Notes: generated by a model from the sequence alone, not told the origin. Numbered from the stretch's first letter, positions 10,462 to 22,844 are shown. The stretch: DNA of 64,000 nucleotides from Mesostigma viride (GCA_009746045.1 RPFO01000296.1:1357775-1421774), one strand, 5' to 3'. Translations and numbers: made by a program.

Positions 10462-13400
10462 TCAATAGTCATCTTCTTCAGAACTGTCCGAGGGGTTGCT
10501 TGCATCAACATCATCTTCTGATGACATAGTGTCATCCCCACTAGTGTCGCAATAGTTCACAGCTTTACGCTGCCTTCCACTGGCCCTCTTTGCCATAGGG
10601 ACCTCCTCAATTACAACGGTGGGCTGGCTAGGTCCAGCATCTGTGGGAGCACCACGCTTGCGGCTGCGCCCTCGAGCAGGTGCCTTGCCAGCGCGGCGCA
10701 CCACGTCGCCATCACCTACGTCTGCCGCTGCCACCTTCTTCTTCTTCTTGGACCCCTTCTTCTTGCCTTTCTTCTTGCCACTAGGCGGTGGCATCGGCTC
10801 ACCCTCCTCAATCACTTCAAACTGCGGCATGGTGGGGAAATCTGCTGCCACGCTGTGATACACATGGTTACTGAGGGCAGATTGCGCCTGGTGTGCCATG
10901 CTCCATGGCAGTTTGGCAGGGATTACCACCATTTCGGGAGCATAGCATTCATCGACGACATACCCAACTGAGCTCACTGCACCTGGCAACACAAGGCACG
11001 ACGACCTGGGGGCCTGTGCGCTGCTGATGACCACCAACCTCTCCTGGGGCAGGTGAGCGACATGAAGGCGATCAAAAAGCTCCACCTTCAACAACAGCTG
11101 CCATTCCCAGCCCCCTCGTGGGTACTCTAACCTGGCCTTCAGAATGTGTGTGATGAAACCAAAGTCTACACCGCCCGGGCCATGCACCGCAACTCCCGCA
11201 TTCTTGTGCCGCTTTCCCTGGGATTGGTCCGCAGCCTCCGTGCGGTAGTTGAACCCGTGGATCCTGACTTTGTGGAAAGAATCCGCGTAGCGCTTCACGC
11301 CCCCACACGCCGCTACAATGACTTGCGGCACAAGCGGCGTCAGGTTTAATGATGCCCATGCCAGCACGTTGAACGTTGTGTCAGCACAGCGATCTCGCCT
11401 GCATTCAAACAAACGCACACCGATAACCCAGCAAAGAGTATTATTATTAAGTATTGGTTATTAAAAAAAAAAAACAGATACAACACAGGACGCTTTTACT
11501 GGCGGCAAGATCATGGCACCCGGATGGGTAAAACCAAACAAACTAGATATTAATTACTAGGGCTGGCTTTGTGACAGTAGAACATGATTGCATGGCTAAT
11601 CCCAAGGCGCCTTTCAATAGGATGGATTAAAATAACCAAAGCAGACGGCATAAGTAGCATTTGCAAAAAACAAGGCTCACCAGTAGGCCTCGTCGCCATT
11701 CGCAGGGTCGCTGTAATCAGCCTTGGGAAGGGCATCTTCTACCAGCAAATCCCTTGCCGCCGTCATCTCGTCCTCAGAAAACCGGTACCCGTCTTTCACC
11801 GAGCGCTTGCCCAGCTCGATGGTGCGCGACGGATCATTGGTGAGAAGGTCCCACACATAGTGCTTGGTCTTTACCTGCATTGGAAAAAAACATGATAAGC
11901 ACACCAAGCAAAAATACAGAAGGCATTCAATTGAAAGAGCACTTTCCTTGAAAATGAGAGTGAGTAGAAACATCAAGGTTTTACACAAGGAGAGTTTCCA
12001 TGCTGAATGAAATGAGCCATCATTGCTTCATGTAAATGCAGAATTACAAACTCAAGGTGCTATACATCATGTACACACACAAGAAAGAAGTAAAGACCTT
12101 CAAATAAGAAACAACTTACTCCGGTGGCTCGATGCTGGAAGTAGGATAGCAGCGTCAGCACCTCGAAGTTGACGAAGGACTGGCCCATGGAGTGCTCAAC
12201 ATTGAGTGCAGACATGTGGCCAGAAACCGCTGTGTTCATGCATCTCTCACCCCACGCCATGGACCTACCGTCAGGGAGACCGACATTTGAAATCTGCCCC
12301 GCCAAATGTGTCGCTGCGTGAACCGACCTGGACATTTCGGATGCGGGCAGAACACGCTCAAGTGCAACAATTGACCTCAGCATAGCCCTACCTACCTCGT
12401 CCAGTTCGTACTGAGTGAAGACCCTACCGCTAAAGATTGAGTCCCATGCTGCAGACGTTTCCAAAAAGGCAGCTCTTGCGTCTGCGTGCAGGCGGCCTCT
12501 AAGCAAAACTGGTAAGCGCTTCGAAAACAATTCTAGCTTGTCATGAGTCTTGGCCTTTCTCTCTGGCTTGCCATTGGCCAGCAGCCCCACAATATCACCC
12601 GGGAAGCAGTCGGGCAGGCTGTCCTTCATTCGGCGCTCCAGGGCTGCGTGGGAGACAAAAAAAAAAAAACAGATAAACCCCACAAGTGTAAGTCGGTGGC
12701 AAGTCTTGATGCAACATGGAGAGTGACAAGTCGAACGTTTACTGTACTGCAATATGCACTGTTCACATTGCACTGAAAATGTGAGAAGACCCTAAACGCG
12801 TGCGAAAGGAAAACTGAACCACAACCAGAGAAAGAAAAATTGCGAAACTAAATAATTGCACTTGAATCAAATACCTAGAAAACAGTTGGGAGAAAAAAGC
12901 AAACACTCACCAATAACTTCAGCCTTCTCTTGCGAGGTGAGCTGGCAGGGTGGATGCAACCCCCGCCTCCTGGTTGTTGTCTTGATTGTGCCATCCATGG
13001 CAGTGGTGGTTGTCACGGTCTTCTCCATGTGCAGCTCCGGGTTCAGGTTCATCTCCTTTAGCCGATCCCGAATGGCGTAGGTCAGACCTTCCCCTGGCAG
13101 CAGATTTAAGGAAAACAAAGCCATATACAAGCGCAAATGCATACCAATGTTAGTAATACTTAATACACACACTGAACCACAGCATGTAATAAATCCTAAT
13201 GGAATTCTCCTTAAATACAAAATGTTGAAAAGGAAAAAAACAGCGACAAACACTAGTGACACAACACTAGACAGCACCGCACTTACCGCTAGTGGAGTTG
13301 GCGACTCGCAAGAGGTTGTTCGCCCCCAGGTGGAACTCGTCGATCAGGTGCCGTTGGAGGAGTTGAGGCCAGTACGGCAGCCTGCAAAAGGGCTCCGGCT

Positions 13401-15774
13401 CCCGGCTGTTGTTTCTGCAGTGCTCTACATAGGTTTCCATGGTCATGTCTGGCGGCGCCTCCTTGTCGTTGCCACCGCGACGGGGGTCATCAGCTGGCAG
13501 CAAGGTCTCATGCCCAAGAAAAACAATGCGCCCTTGGGAAACATAGGTGCCCTTCCAAGCAGGGCCGTGCACAAGGCAGCCGTCGTACCCGGAGTCTGGC
13601 ATATTTACCATCTTACCAAACCCCGGGTAGTCGTGAACAGTAAACAAAAGCAGTGCTTGAATCTTTACAGGGTGGAGCCCACCATGATCATCATCATCCA
13701 ACACATCACAAATGAAAAACCCATCCCACATCTTCACCAGCTCATCTACAATCAGGTCAAGAAAAATGTGCATATTCTTTGGGGCCTTACCTTTCTTGTT
13801 CCCTCCCACCAGAAGCACCATTGGGCAGAAATGTTTGTTAACCCCTCCACCGTCTCGCACTCGTGCCTAAGGTGAGTCACCAGTTTCATAGTACGCCACA
13901 GGTGCCCCCATTCAGCCTAATTATTATTTCTAGACCATGCTGGGAACCAAGCATCCCCATATGAGGGCCCACCTGGGAGTATAGTGGGTGGTCCCAGTAC
14001 TAGCCCCCCCTGCTCTATAAATAGCACCCCCCTCAGGGGGGTACGGTGAGTGTGCGCGGTGACCCACTTACAATGCATGATAGACCACTTTTCTCAATAA
14101 GTTGCCCCTGGGGTTGGTTTTGTAGATAGATTTACTAGTTAGGATGGGATACTAGCACTAAAAATTGTAACTGCCCCAGGGGCCCACCAGATGGAGCTAA
14201 AAATAACTGGTGACTCATTTGAGTCACCAGTTTAGGGGGGGCTAGAACAAGCATTCTAGTGCAGTTTTGAACCTGGACATGATAGGTAAGCATGGAATAT
14301 TGGCAAACATGCATGTTAACGCATATTTCAACCTGTGTGCCACCAATATTCACCATAACCACTGCCGCATATGCTTGGAGACAGCTGCGCGCGGGTCGCG
14401 AGTATAAACTTCACAACCAATGCATGATGGACCACGTATACCTTGGATTTCACCCTAGTATTTCAGGGGGGACTGTAAGTGTACCCAAGCACTACATCCA
14501 AGCACTTCCATGTCTTGTTTCACCCAGGGACCCACAAGATAATGCTCAAAATATCTTATGACTATTTTGAGTCACCAGTTTAGGGTACCCTGTCAGCTTT
14601 GACCAGGGTTTTCACCCTGGTCCGGTGGTCAGATACAGTCTTTCAAGAGTGCTACGGATAGAGTGAATCTAGACCTTTCCAACGGTCCTATTTTTACCCG
14701 CGAAAACCTTCCCGCGAGATTTCTACAGGGCGCACAAACTCATGCCGAATTCCAGTCATGAGTAAAACTCGTGGTCGAAAATCGGCACGAGGACGGTTTA
14801 GGGGTTAATGAAGACCCATTCAGGCAGGTTCAAGATTGCACAGAAACATGGCCAGCTGGAGTGCTGGTCCATGTAGCACCTAGGACATACTCCATCAAAA
14901 CAAAGCGCTAAAAAAAGGAAGCGTGGGTCAAGCCGAAACTGAGGGAACATTCTCTTGACGTGCAGCATCGCTCGGGTATCTGCACGCAATTATACAACAG
15001 GGAGGTGGGTAAACGGGACGGCCGAAGTGCGGGCGGCACAACCGAATGTTATAATATGCAGCAAAATCACCACAACATATGCAGCATGAGTTGGGTGAAC
15101 CGTATACAGCCAGCCAAAAAGCACGTGCAGAAAAGAAATCGACAAGGACGCCTTTTACCTTTAATTCCGTGGACTTTCCGGTTTGGGTCTTCTTCGTCTT
15201 GTTTGTTTTCAGTTTCTCCAGCATATCGCAATGCCTTGGACATCTCGGGTATCCTAAAAAATCCGCGGAAACGATTTATAAGAGGGAAGTATCTAACTTG
15301 GCGATGTGCCCTTCTTGTTGTTACTGTCTCTCCATTTCTATCTTCGTATTGTTCATATCTATTGTTTTTACATACAGGGCAGGTCTGGACTTCTTTTGTT
15401 TTGTATATATATTTTTCACAGGGGCAGGCGTCATATACACGCATATCTAACCCTAAACCCTTCATGACTTTCTTTGCTTCTTTTACACTTTCTGGAAGAG
15501 AATTACCGGCTGGCAGAACTTTGCTAATGAAAGTGAATACCTCATCCGCTAGGGCAGCCGATGCAGAATGCCTGCCGAGTATAGACAAGAGTTCCAACGC
15601 GCTAGCTATGGCAGTGTTACTGGATCCTGAATAAAGTGGTGTGTCTGCTGATATTTTGCCTACTGTAGCTGCGAAGTTTCTGGCAAACGCTTTTGCATCC
15701 TCCTCCCCGGTACCAGGCAGATGATCGCCCCCCTCCTGTAAAAAATCATCTATGCTACAGTTCAAATCCGCCAT
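10462..15774 (-). CDS. TNP2-family CACTA transposase, seven exons
   Basis: Exons in transcript order are 15774-15159, 14907-14816, 13866-13287, 13093-12911, 12643-12120, 11874-11681 and 11398-10462, giving about 1041 residues with all phases consistent. Exon 1 carries a Cys pattern near residues 117-135 (ACPCEKYIY...CPVCKNNRY) typical of TNP2 N-termini. Exon 2 has LCFDGV...NLPEW, matching the TNP2 L.TDG.NPF...NLPPW block. Exon 3 has HIFLDLIVDELVKMWDG and LLLFTVHDYPGFGKM, the conserved DDE-region landmarks. The last exon ends in a Lys-rich stretch and an acidic tail (SSEEDDY), suggesting a nuclear DNA-binding protein. The exon 2 donor (GTCTTC) is weak and intron 2 holds inserted repeats, so that junction is the least certain. 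Confidence 0.8.
13867..14815. repeat. Transposase intron 2 with duplicated repeats
   Basis: GAGTCACCAGTTT occurs at about 13874, 14219 and 14570. A segment with CAATGCATGAT and a poly-G/CCC block is present twice (about 14030-14235 and 14410-14585). The dispersed-repeat copy 2 (14610-14808) abuts the exon. No extra gene is seen. Confidence 0.55.
14610..14808 (+). repeat. Dispersed repeat, copy 2
   Basis: It is the diverged partner of 755-950 and lies against the 3' edge of transposase exon 2. It ends in TTTAGGGGTTAA. Confidence 0.5.
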
Positions 15775-16134
15775 TGTTAGTATTCAGGAATAAATAAGAC
15801 AGTAAATGTAAAGTCACGGAAGGCCCCGCGTCAGACTTGATGCGAAATCGTCGAAGCCACAGCAGACCTCAAAACGAACGCGTTGTTTAAGTTGCGCGGT
15901 GCTCCCTCTGTCGGTAGGTGCCGTTTGGTGCCGCCGCGTGAATCGCGCGGACGCGTCAACACACTGCGGCTGACGTCGATGAGTGCCAACCGACGGCTTG
16001 GGTCACTTCTCTGGAGAACTTAAGGTAAGTTAAGTTAATGCAGACCAGTGGTCGCACGCGTCGTGAACCGGCCAACGGCTCTCCTGCGAGAGAAAAAAAA
16101 GCGGGATACTGCATGAGTCGTCGGATCGGTGCAG
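15775..16134. promoter_or_regulatory. Divergent promoter region between the two CACTA genes
   Basis: This 360-bp interval separates the starts of the - strand transposase and the + strand accessory gene, so it should hold both promoters. I do not recognise a specific box. Confidence 0.45.
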
Positions 16135-19100
16135 ATGGACGGTCACGATTTCAAGATGATGTATGCGTTGAATTTGCCGCGTCCACAGAACGTAGTCGTT
16201 GTTGCCATGGAGCCGCAAACACAGGCGGCCGACGCATTGACCCAGGCTACAACGGATTCAATTTCTACCCAACGGCGGTTGGGTAGTTACATGGCAGCAG
16301 AGGAGGATGGGCCTTACAAGGCCACAGATGATGAGTGGCGCTCATTCCGTTTCAACAAGATCAGCGAGGAAGTCCCTTTGCCATTTGTTTCCGAGAGTAG
16401 CCGGCTGGCAGTCCTCCGCAGCCAGATAGCGGCGCTATCGCGGAGGTACCTTCACATTGGGGAGCCCAAAGCTAAACAAGATCCTACGTTGGTTTCAGCA
16501 GTTGTCGATAGACTGCTAAAAATATGCGACTTTGCGGGGGCATTAGCAAACTCAGCTCATGAGTCAGCAATGCGGAGGTACGAGGACTTGAAGAAAGTAG
16601 ACCCCGCGAAGGCGGGCAAGGCTCCGGTATTCCAGCCGGCGCGGAAATTTGTAGCCGCCGAGCTGTCTCGATACTTGTCGAATTCGAAGTACAAGGCAAA
16701 TAGCGGGAAGCGCGGCATTCGCAACCCGGACGAGGGGGGTGCCTTGGCCAACCTAACCAACCTGGACACGCCAAAGGTATAGCTAAGCTCTACATTGGAC
16801 TTATTCGAACTGAATGCTTTTCTTTTCCCGATGCAAAGGCAACCGAACTTCATGCATGCAATATTTTCTGATCCGGCACCATTAGTATTGGAGTAAAATG
16901 TGTACTTGCCGCTAGCTTCGATGTCAAGTTCCTTCTTTTAATTGATTTGCTTGTCTTTGTCCTCACAATCGTCGTATCACTCGCACGATCTTAGGTGAAG
17001 GTCGGGGTGCCAAAGCCCAAGATGGCGAATCCCAAGCAAGACAAGACTCACCTCGAGCCACAAGCCCCGGCCAAGGTAGGTTACGGCAAGAAAGCATTCT
17101 GGCTACTAGCTTACTGTATGTCGTCCGCAAAGATTGTTGCTTTCCACTCTCCATGCTCGTGAACATGTTCTTTTTAAACCGTGGGTATTCACGCGCCCTT
17201 ATATAAATCTGGTTAAGAAATGCTACAGTGACTGACAACCCTATAAAAAAATTTTAATACTTGTAATCCATGCCAGCACCCCACCCCATTTATTTATGCA
17301 TGCCAGCACCCCACCCCATTCATTTATGCATGCCACCACCCCACCCCATTTATTTATGCATGCCAGCACCCCACCCCATTTATTTATGCATGCCAGCACC
17401 CCACCCCATTCATTTATGCATGCCAGCACCCCACCCCATTTATTGATGCATGCCAGCACACCACCAACCTGTTACGCCCGCCTAAAGGTGGCGGGCTCCG
17501 CTTTGCCTTTGCCATTTTCAAGCGCCCCCATGTCAGATGAGCAAATAGCTCAAGAAATCACGTCCTCTAACTTTTGTACCTAGTTGGTTGTGTCCGTTTC
17601 CCCGAAATTGTGGCATGCGCAGGTCGAGAACACCCTGACGCCCCAGCAGCAGGAAATCGCCCTCCTCCGCGCCAGGCTAGCTGCACTTGAACAATCTGCA
17701 AAGCCGGCCTCAGCTTCAGAACAGTCGGTCGTCTATATCATGGCGCCGCCCCCTGTGCCACCAAGGAACCCTGTCCTTGCCGTGGCCGCTTCCCCCTCGG
17801 CCACGTCGGCTCCCCCCGCCGCAGAAACCGCGGCGCCGGCAGCCAAGGCCGCGGCGCCGGCACCCAAGGCCGCGGCGCCGGCACCCAAGGCCGCGGCGCC
17901 GGCACCCAAGGCCGCGGCGCCGGCACCCAAGGCCGCGGCGCCGGCACCCAAGGCCGCGGCGCCGGCACCCAAGGCCGCGGCGCCGGCACCCAAGGCCGCG
18001 GCGCCGGCACCCAAGGCCGCGGCGCCGGCAGCCCAGGCCGAGGGGGAGCCGGCAGCCGAGGCCGCGGCGCCGTTCATTCCAAAGGCGCAAAAGAACAAAG
18101 TAGAGAAGAAACCTGATGTGCCGCCAAAGAAACTCAAGAAGGAACGGGAGCCCCAAGTAAAAAAGGAACGCGGTACCCCCTCGACCTGGGCCTTGGTCAC
18201 TTTCTGCCGCAGCTCAGCCGCGTGGCCACCATCCGAAAGGATGCCCAGCCGAAAATCGGGATGTTTATCGCCGTGCGGTTTCTCCTAGAGGACCCTAAGA
18301 AGGACCGGGATGAGTGGATCTGGGAGTTTGGTAAAGTCTGCTCCATCAACAAGAAAAGGAAGATCCCACACTCAATCCTGTTCGTCGAGCATGACGGCGC
18401 AAGCAAGACTTACGAGCTCGCCCTCAACGACCTCCCCCAAGACGAGAACAGCAAGGAAATATGTGCTTGGGTGGCTCTTGATGGAGTGTACCCCGAGGAC
18501 ATGACGGCGTACCGAGTCCTCAAGCGGTCCCAAGCAGCCGTGAAGGCTGCTGCCTCTGTGGACCCCACCAACATGCAGGATCCGGTGAAAAAGAGACAGG
18601 TGGAGGAGTCCGCGCAGCAGGTGCCTGTGAAGCGTGCGAAGGGAGTTGTGGCTGGGGCTGCGGTGCAGGGCAGCGAGGCAAAGGCAGGGACAAAGGTGGT
18701 AGTCACCACGCCTGCTGTGGAGAAAGCCAAGGCGGAGGTTGCCACGGCGGCGGCGGCGCAGGCCAAGGCGGAGGTCGCCACGCCGGCAGCGGCGCAGGCC
18801 AAGGCGGAGGTCGCCACGCCGGCAGCGGCGCAGGCCAAGGCGGAGGTCGCCACGCCGGCAGCGGCGCAGGCCAAGGCGGAGGTCGCCACGCCGGCAGCGG
18901 CGCAGGCCAAGGCGGAGGTCGCCACGCCGACGGTGCTGTCGGTTGCGCCTGCTAAACTGGAATTCAGCGACGTGGATATGGAGCTCGAGCCGGATTTGAA
19001 GGAGGCAGAGCGAGAACTGGCCAGGCTAGAAGCCCTCCTAGCAAAACAAAAGGCCCTTGTTCGCGCCCGGCAGCAGGGTACTGCGACTATCGACATCTCG

Positions 19101-19766
19101 ACGGCAACGGGGATGACATCGGTAAGTATACCTTTTTAGTCGTGCCTAAAAATAAGTTGTTTGCATCTTGTATGCATGCCATATTGTTGTTCATGTAATC
19201 ATGGTAAATTATGTTGGCTGATTAGGTTTTGTTGTTTTTCCCCCTATGATTTCTGAAATTTTGTTCCGCTATAAAAATCGCCATTTATTGATAGCATCTT
19301 TTTTCTGCAATTAAGTTTTCCTGAACATGATTTAGTTGACTTCCTTGTATGCCTCTTACTTGCAGGTAAACTGGACCGCCCAGGAGGAAGCTCGTGGTGG
19401 GAGGACTGACACTGACGATGGCAATGACGATACCATGTCATCGGCGTCGAGCGTTGCATCACCATCCAAGGTTAGCTGCACTGCTTTCATTTGGGGGGAA
19501 TTATAGGTGTCATGTTTTTGGCATTTGAAGGTATAGATGTTTATCTGCAAGGGCCTGTTTTTTTTTCCCCTCTTGCATGCATGGATGTGTGGAATTGTAT
19601 GTTGCTTGGTTTGATTTGCCATACACATTTGCTGCATGGATTGTTTGGTGGTGATGAGCTCAAGATCATTGTAGAACGCTTACATCTATGTCAAGGATCT
19701 GATTTCTTTTCCTCTTGCATATATTGTGTCGGTTTGCTTGATTTCTTGCAGGCACCACGAGAATAA
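16135..19766 (+). CDS. CACTA accessory protein, six exons
   Basis: Exons are 16135-16776, 16995-17075, 17623-18156, 18213-19121, 19366-19470 and 19752-19766, all phase 0, giving about 761 residues. Exon 3 encodes an Ala/Pro/Lys array (7-residue unit KAAAPAP, 17840-18040) and ends Lys-rich. Exon 4 encodes a compact domain (KIGMFIAVRFLLEDPKKD, WIWEFGKVCSI, HSILFVEHDGASKTYEL), then an 11-residue repeat (QAKAEVATPAA) and a Leu/Glu heptad segment (ELARLEALLAKQKALV). This is the second-gene position of CACTA elements, whose products bind subterminal repeats; that role is inferred. The 56-bp intron at 18157-18212 (GTAAAA...CGCAG) is needed to keep frame; otherwise there is a frameshift beside a run of six A. 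I do not recognise the folded domain. Confidence 0.65.
17267..17459. repeat. 30-bp minisatellite in accessory-gene intron
   Basis: About six copies of a 30-bp unit containing ATGCCAGCACCCCACCCCAT lie in intron 2 of the CACTA accessory gene. Confidence 0.85.
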
Positions 19767-20119
19767 ACAGCAAGCGGTCCCACTTTCAAGTCAGCATGTG
19801 ACGCCCTGTCGAGCGGCCCGCTTTGTTAGCTAGCTGCCATATAGTATTTGATGAAAGGCATTGAATGCCGGAGATGTCATAACGCCATAACAGACTGCAT
19901 GTGTTGAACAGGCATTGAATGCCGAAGATGTACATAACGCCGTAACAGTGTTGAATAGTTGAATCAACGGGTTCTTGCAGCTGTAAACAATTAAATTATT
20001 CAAACATTTAATGAAAAAATCATGATTGTTCGTGCTGTTTTGAACAGCGGTTGTTACTGGCACTGCATGCATGTGTCTGCTGCCAGCATATTGTATTATG
20101 GCTGTGTTTCTCAGCGCTG

Positions 20120-20440
20120 TGTTTTCTCACTTTTCTCACTTTTCTCACGTCCTGATTTTCTCACTTTTCTCACGTCCTGTTTTTTTGAGATTTTTCTCAC
20201 GTTTCACACTTTGTTTTTCTCACTTATGTCACGTCCTGTTTTTTTGAGATTTTTCTCACGTTTTTCCCCTTTTTTCACCTTTTTGGGGCAATCTCACCCG
20301 GGTGAGATTGCCCTTTTCTCACCCATTCTCACCCATTTCTCACCCTATTTTCTCACTTTTCTCACCCATTCTCACCCATTTCTCACCCTTTTTCTCACCC
20401 ATCTCACCCTTTTTCTCACCTTTTCTCACCCATTCTCAAA
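20120..20440. repeat. CACTA right subterminal repeats
   Basis: Dense TTTCTCAC / TTCTCACCC words, complementary to those of the left arm, run up to the right terminal inverted repeat. Confidence 0.75.
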
Positions 20441-20457
20441 GCCGAGTTCCTAGTGTG

Positions 20458-21105
20458 GCCACGCAGGTCCCCGAGATCGCCGAGCGAACGGCCACCATCG
20501 CCTCCCAACCTGCTGGTAGGGCTAGCGATGACCCCTCGACTCGCGCCTCCTGGGCGGACCTGCTCAAGAGCCAGGCATCCTCTACCACGACCGCCATCAC
20601 CACCAAGCTCCAGGAGCTGGAAGACACGCGCCGCGAGGCCGCTGACCGCGACCGTCGCCGCTGCCGGGTCATCCTCAGGCGCTTCGACATGCTGCCGGAG
20701 GAGACCCCAGACTCTCTTCTCGACGAGCTGAAGAAACAGCTCTTGGCGCGCATGCAGCTGCCAGGTGCGATACTGCAGGGCGCCTACCGCCTGCCCCATC
20801 CACGGGCCAAGGCTGGGCCCCCTCCAGTGGTCCTCACCTTCAGCGACATCACCGCCCGAGTTCGGTTCCTCTCTCGCCGCAAGAAGCTGGTGGACACCTC
20901 CTGGTCGCTTGACGACGACCTGACGCCAGCCCAGCAGCAGCAACGCCGCGATCAGTGGCCCGACTACATCCGCCACAAGACCAACCCCGAGAAGCCCCAA
21001 GTGTACTGGCGGGGCGGGGACCTCTATGTCAACAAGACTGAAACAGTCTGTTGTGGAAGCCCCCCCGGGCTTCCCCGGGATAGAGCACTCCAGCTAGTTG
21101 TCTAG
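20458..21105 (+). pseudogene. LINE copy A2, ORF1 C-terminal part
   Basis: This continues the ORF1 frame interrupted at 8606. Features are a helical stretch (ITTKLQELEDTRREA), an RRM-like strand pattern (CRVILRRFDMLPEETP) and a C-terminal block with VYWRGGDLYVNKTET, as in L1-type ORF1 (RNA-binding Gag-like) proteins. The frame then runs into the LINE 3' end (GGATAGAGCACTCC at about 21077), so ORF2 is missing from this copy. Confidence 0.7.
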
Positions 21106-22844
21106 ATGGGGGCAATCGATGATGGGATAGCTTAGGCATTACAGCACTTGAAACGATATTAGCGCACAGCGTTATAGTACCTTCAATTAGCTCTGGCACC
21201 TTGTGGCCATCAGCTTGCGCCTTAACCCATGGTCCGCCGATGTGGTCAAATTTGACCACAACACACGTAACGTAACTGTACCGCGTAATTCCGTGACCTG
21301 CGACGTAAGTGACGTAACGTAAATATGTCCGGCGGGTCGGGGCAGACCCAACCTCAATGAAAATGCTTAGGTTGGGTAGGTAATTGCGCCATAGCACAGT
21401 AAATACCACCACTTTCTTGCAGGCAGTCACGTGACTTTTGCTAACATTTTTTACCGTTGCGCGCGCGCATAGCAAGATATGGCTGTCAGCGCGCCATTTT
21501 GTGGCAATTTTGGGTTCCGCGGCTTGAAATGGGTCAGATGATGACCCCTGAACGATGATGCATTATTTTGGTACGTCAAGAATGATCAGATTTATGCTGT
21601 TGAGGAAATACGCAGTGGCTATTACCTCTGTCTTGGTAGTCACTGTCAGACGAGACGTCCCGTTTGGTATCGCCGGTTTCCTTTGGTTCTTGGGAGTTTC
21701 CGTCTGCCTGGGCCTCCCGCGTCTTTACGAAAGTCCGCTGCGCCATTTGCTGGGGACGTGGACGCGTTAGACGTCATCTTTGCACATATCTTCAACATGG
21801 TAATGATGACAGATGCATGGATAGAGCGGCTATGGCCGCCTCTCCCACTAGTAGCTGCATACGTGACGTATGAGCTTGCCGGCCAGCGGAACCCGGCCAG
21901 GTCATGATCGAGGCAGGTACGGCAATGCGTTTGCACGTTGTTTGCAGGGAAACTCGTACGTCCTTACATGTCTTTTGATGAGCAGGATAGTGTTATTGCA
22001 ACAGCTTTCCATGCCTGCTCTAGGACGGGTATTAGCCATTATGGTGCACAATTTGTGGCACTTCTTTGGGGGATAACGTTCAGTGATGGCAAGTTGGCGT
22101 CATGTTTGGATTCCAGCAGGTTTGGCACTCTATTGTGGTCATTTATATTGCATAATTGTATAGCATGGCATTTTTCTCCATTTGGGGTGTTCGTAGTCAT
22201 GTGTCAATATGAGCATGGTGCCGTGTGTAAAATGCAATTCTGAGTGCACCCCCCCCGTTGGGGGACCCCTGAACATTCTAATAAAAATATCCAACCATGA
22301 TTTTGGTGTTTAGAATCCTCCCCCGGAGAAAAGGGGGGGGTTTAACTTTTTCTAACACGAAAAAGTTCGTCTTTTGTCCAACTTTGACTGAAGATAACAT
22401 CCAGGGCACTGAATGGACTCGTGATATTATTGCATATTCTGAAAGCCCTTGAAGTGTAGATATTCCTGGCATCTTGGTTGAGGGTGTTTGGAGTTGTGGT
22501 CTAGGAGTTATGATTTTTTTCATTTTCAGGGGTCAAAAAGCCAAAAAAAGTGCTGGCGGACCATGGGTTAATTAGCCGACGTCTTGAGCCCACCTCACAT
22601 TTGTAGCATAAGCTATGCGTCAGCCTACCTATGGTATTGCACTGGTTGTATTGCACCCACAGTGTTGCGCCCCGGCACCATGCCGTGGAGAGAGCGCTCT
22701 GTGGCCTGCCCACCTGCGGCAGTGAGAGAAGCTAGGGCGCCCTCCCTCCTTCTCACTGTGTATATAGGGTTGAAGGTTCCTTTACTCTGTATTGGCACCC
22801 ACGTGACGCAGTCACGTGCTTATTAATTAATTAATCCCACTCGA
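21083..22844 (+). mobile_element. LINE copy A2, 3' end (interrupted) and target repeat
   Basis: The 3' end is homologous to 7546-7953. It is present as 21083-21221 plus 22572-22833 with TTAA element 2 between, ends in a TTAATTAATTAA tail, and is followed by the target repeat ATCCCACTCGA (22834-22844). With the repeat at 7954-7964 this bounds the whole A2 copy. Confidence 0.75.
21222..22571. mobile_element. TTAA element 2 (piggyBac-like, non-autonomous)
   Basis: The body 21226-22567 is 1342 bp, with TTAA at 21222-21225 and 22568-22571 and the same 13-bp inverted ends as element 1 but opposite orientation. The uninterrupted site exists at 7685-7688 in LINE copy A1, which fixes the boundaries exactly. 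No transposase gene. Confidence 0.9.

Larger units (their letters stand above)
8607..20455. mobile_element. CACTA (En/Spm) DNA transposon, about 11.85 kb
   Basis: The ends are inverted repeats: CACTAGGAACTC at 8607-8618 and GAGTTCCTAGTG at 20444-20455. A 2-bp TG duplication flanks the element (8605-8606, 20456-20457). Removing the element and one TG restores the host LINE ORF1 frame. Subterminal regions are dense in GTGAGAAA words (left) and their complement (right). The element carries a TNP2 transposase gene (-, 10462-15774) and a divergent accessory gene (+, 16135-19766). A 1.34-kb TTAA element (8986-10335) has inserted into its left arm. Both genes read through all exons, so the element may be recently active. 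Confidence 0.9.

Noticed and set aside
17716..18200. Antisense Gly/Arg/Leu- or Ala/Gly-rich frames
   Set aside because: Shadows of the Ala/Pro/Lys repeat of the CACTA accessory gene.
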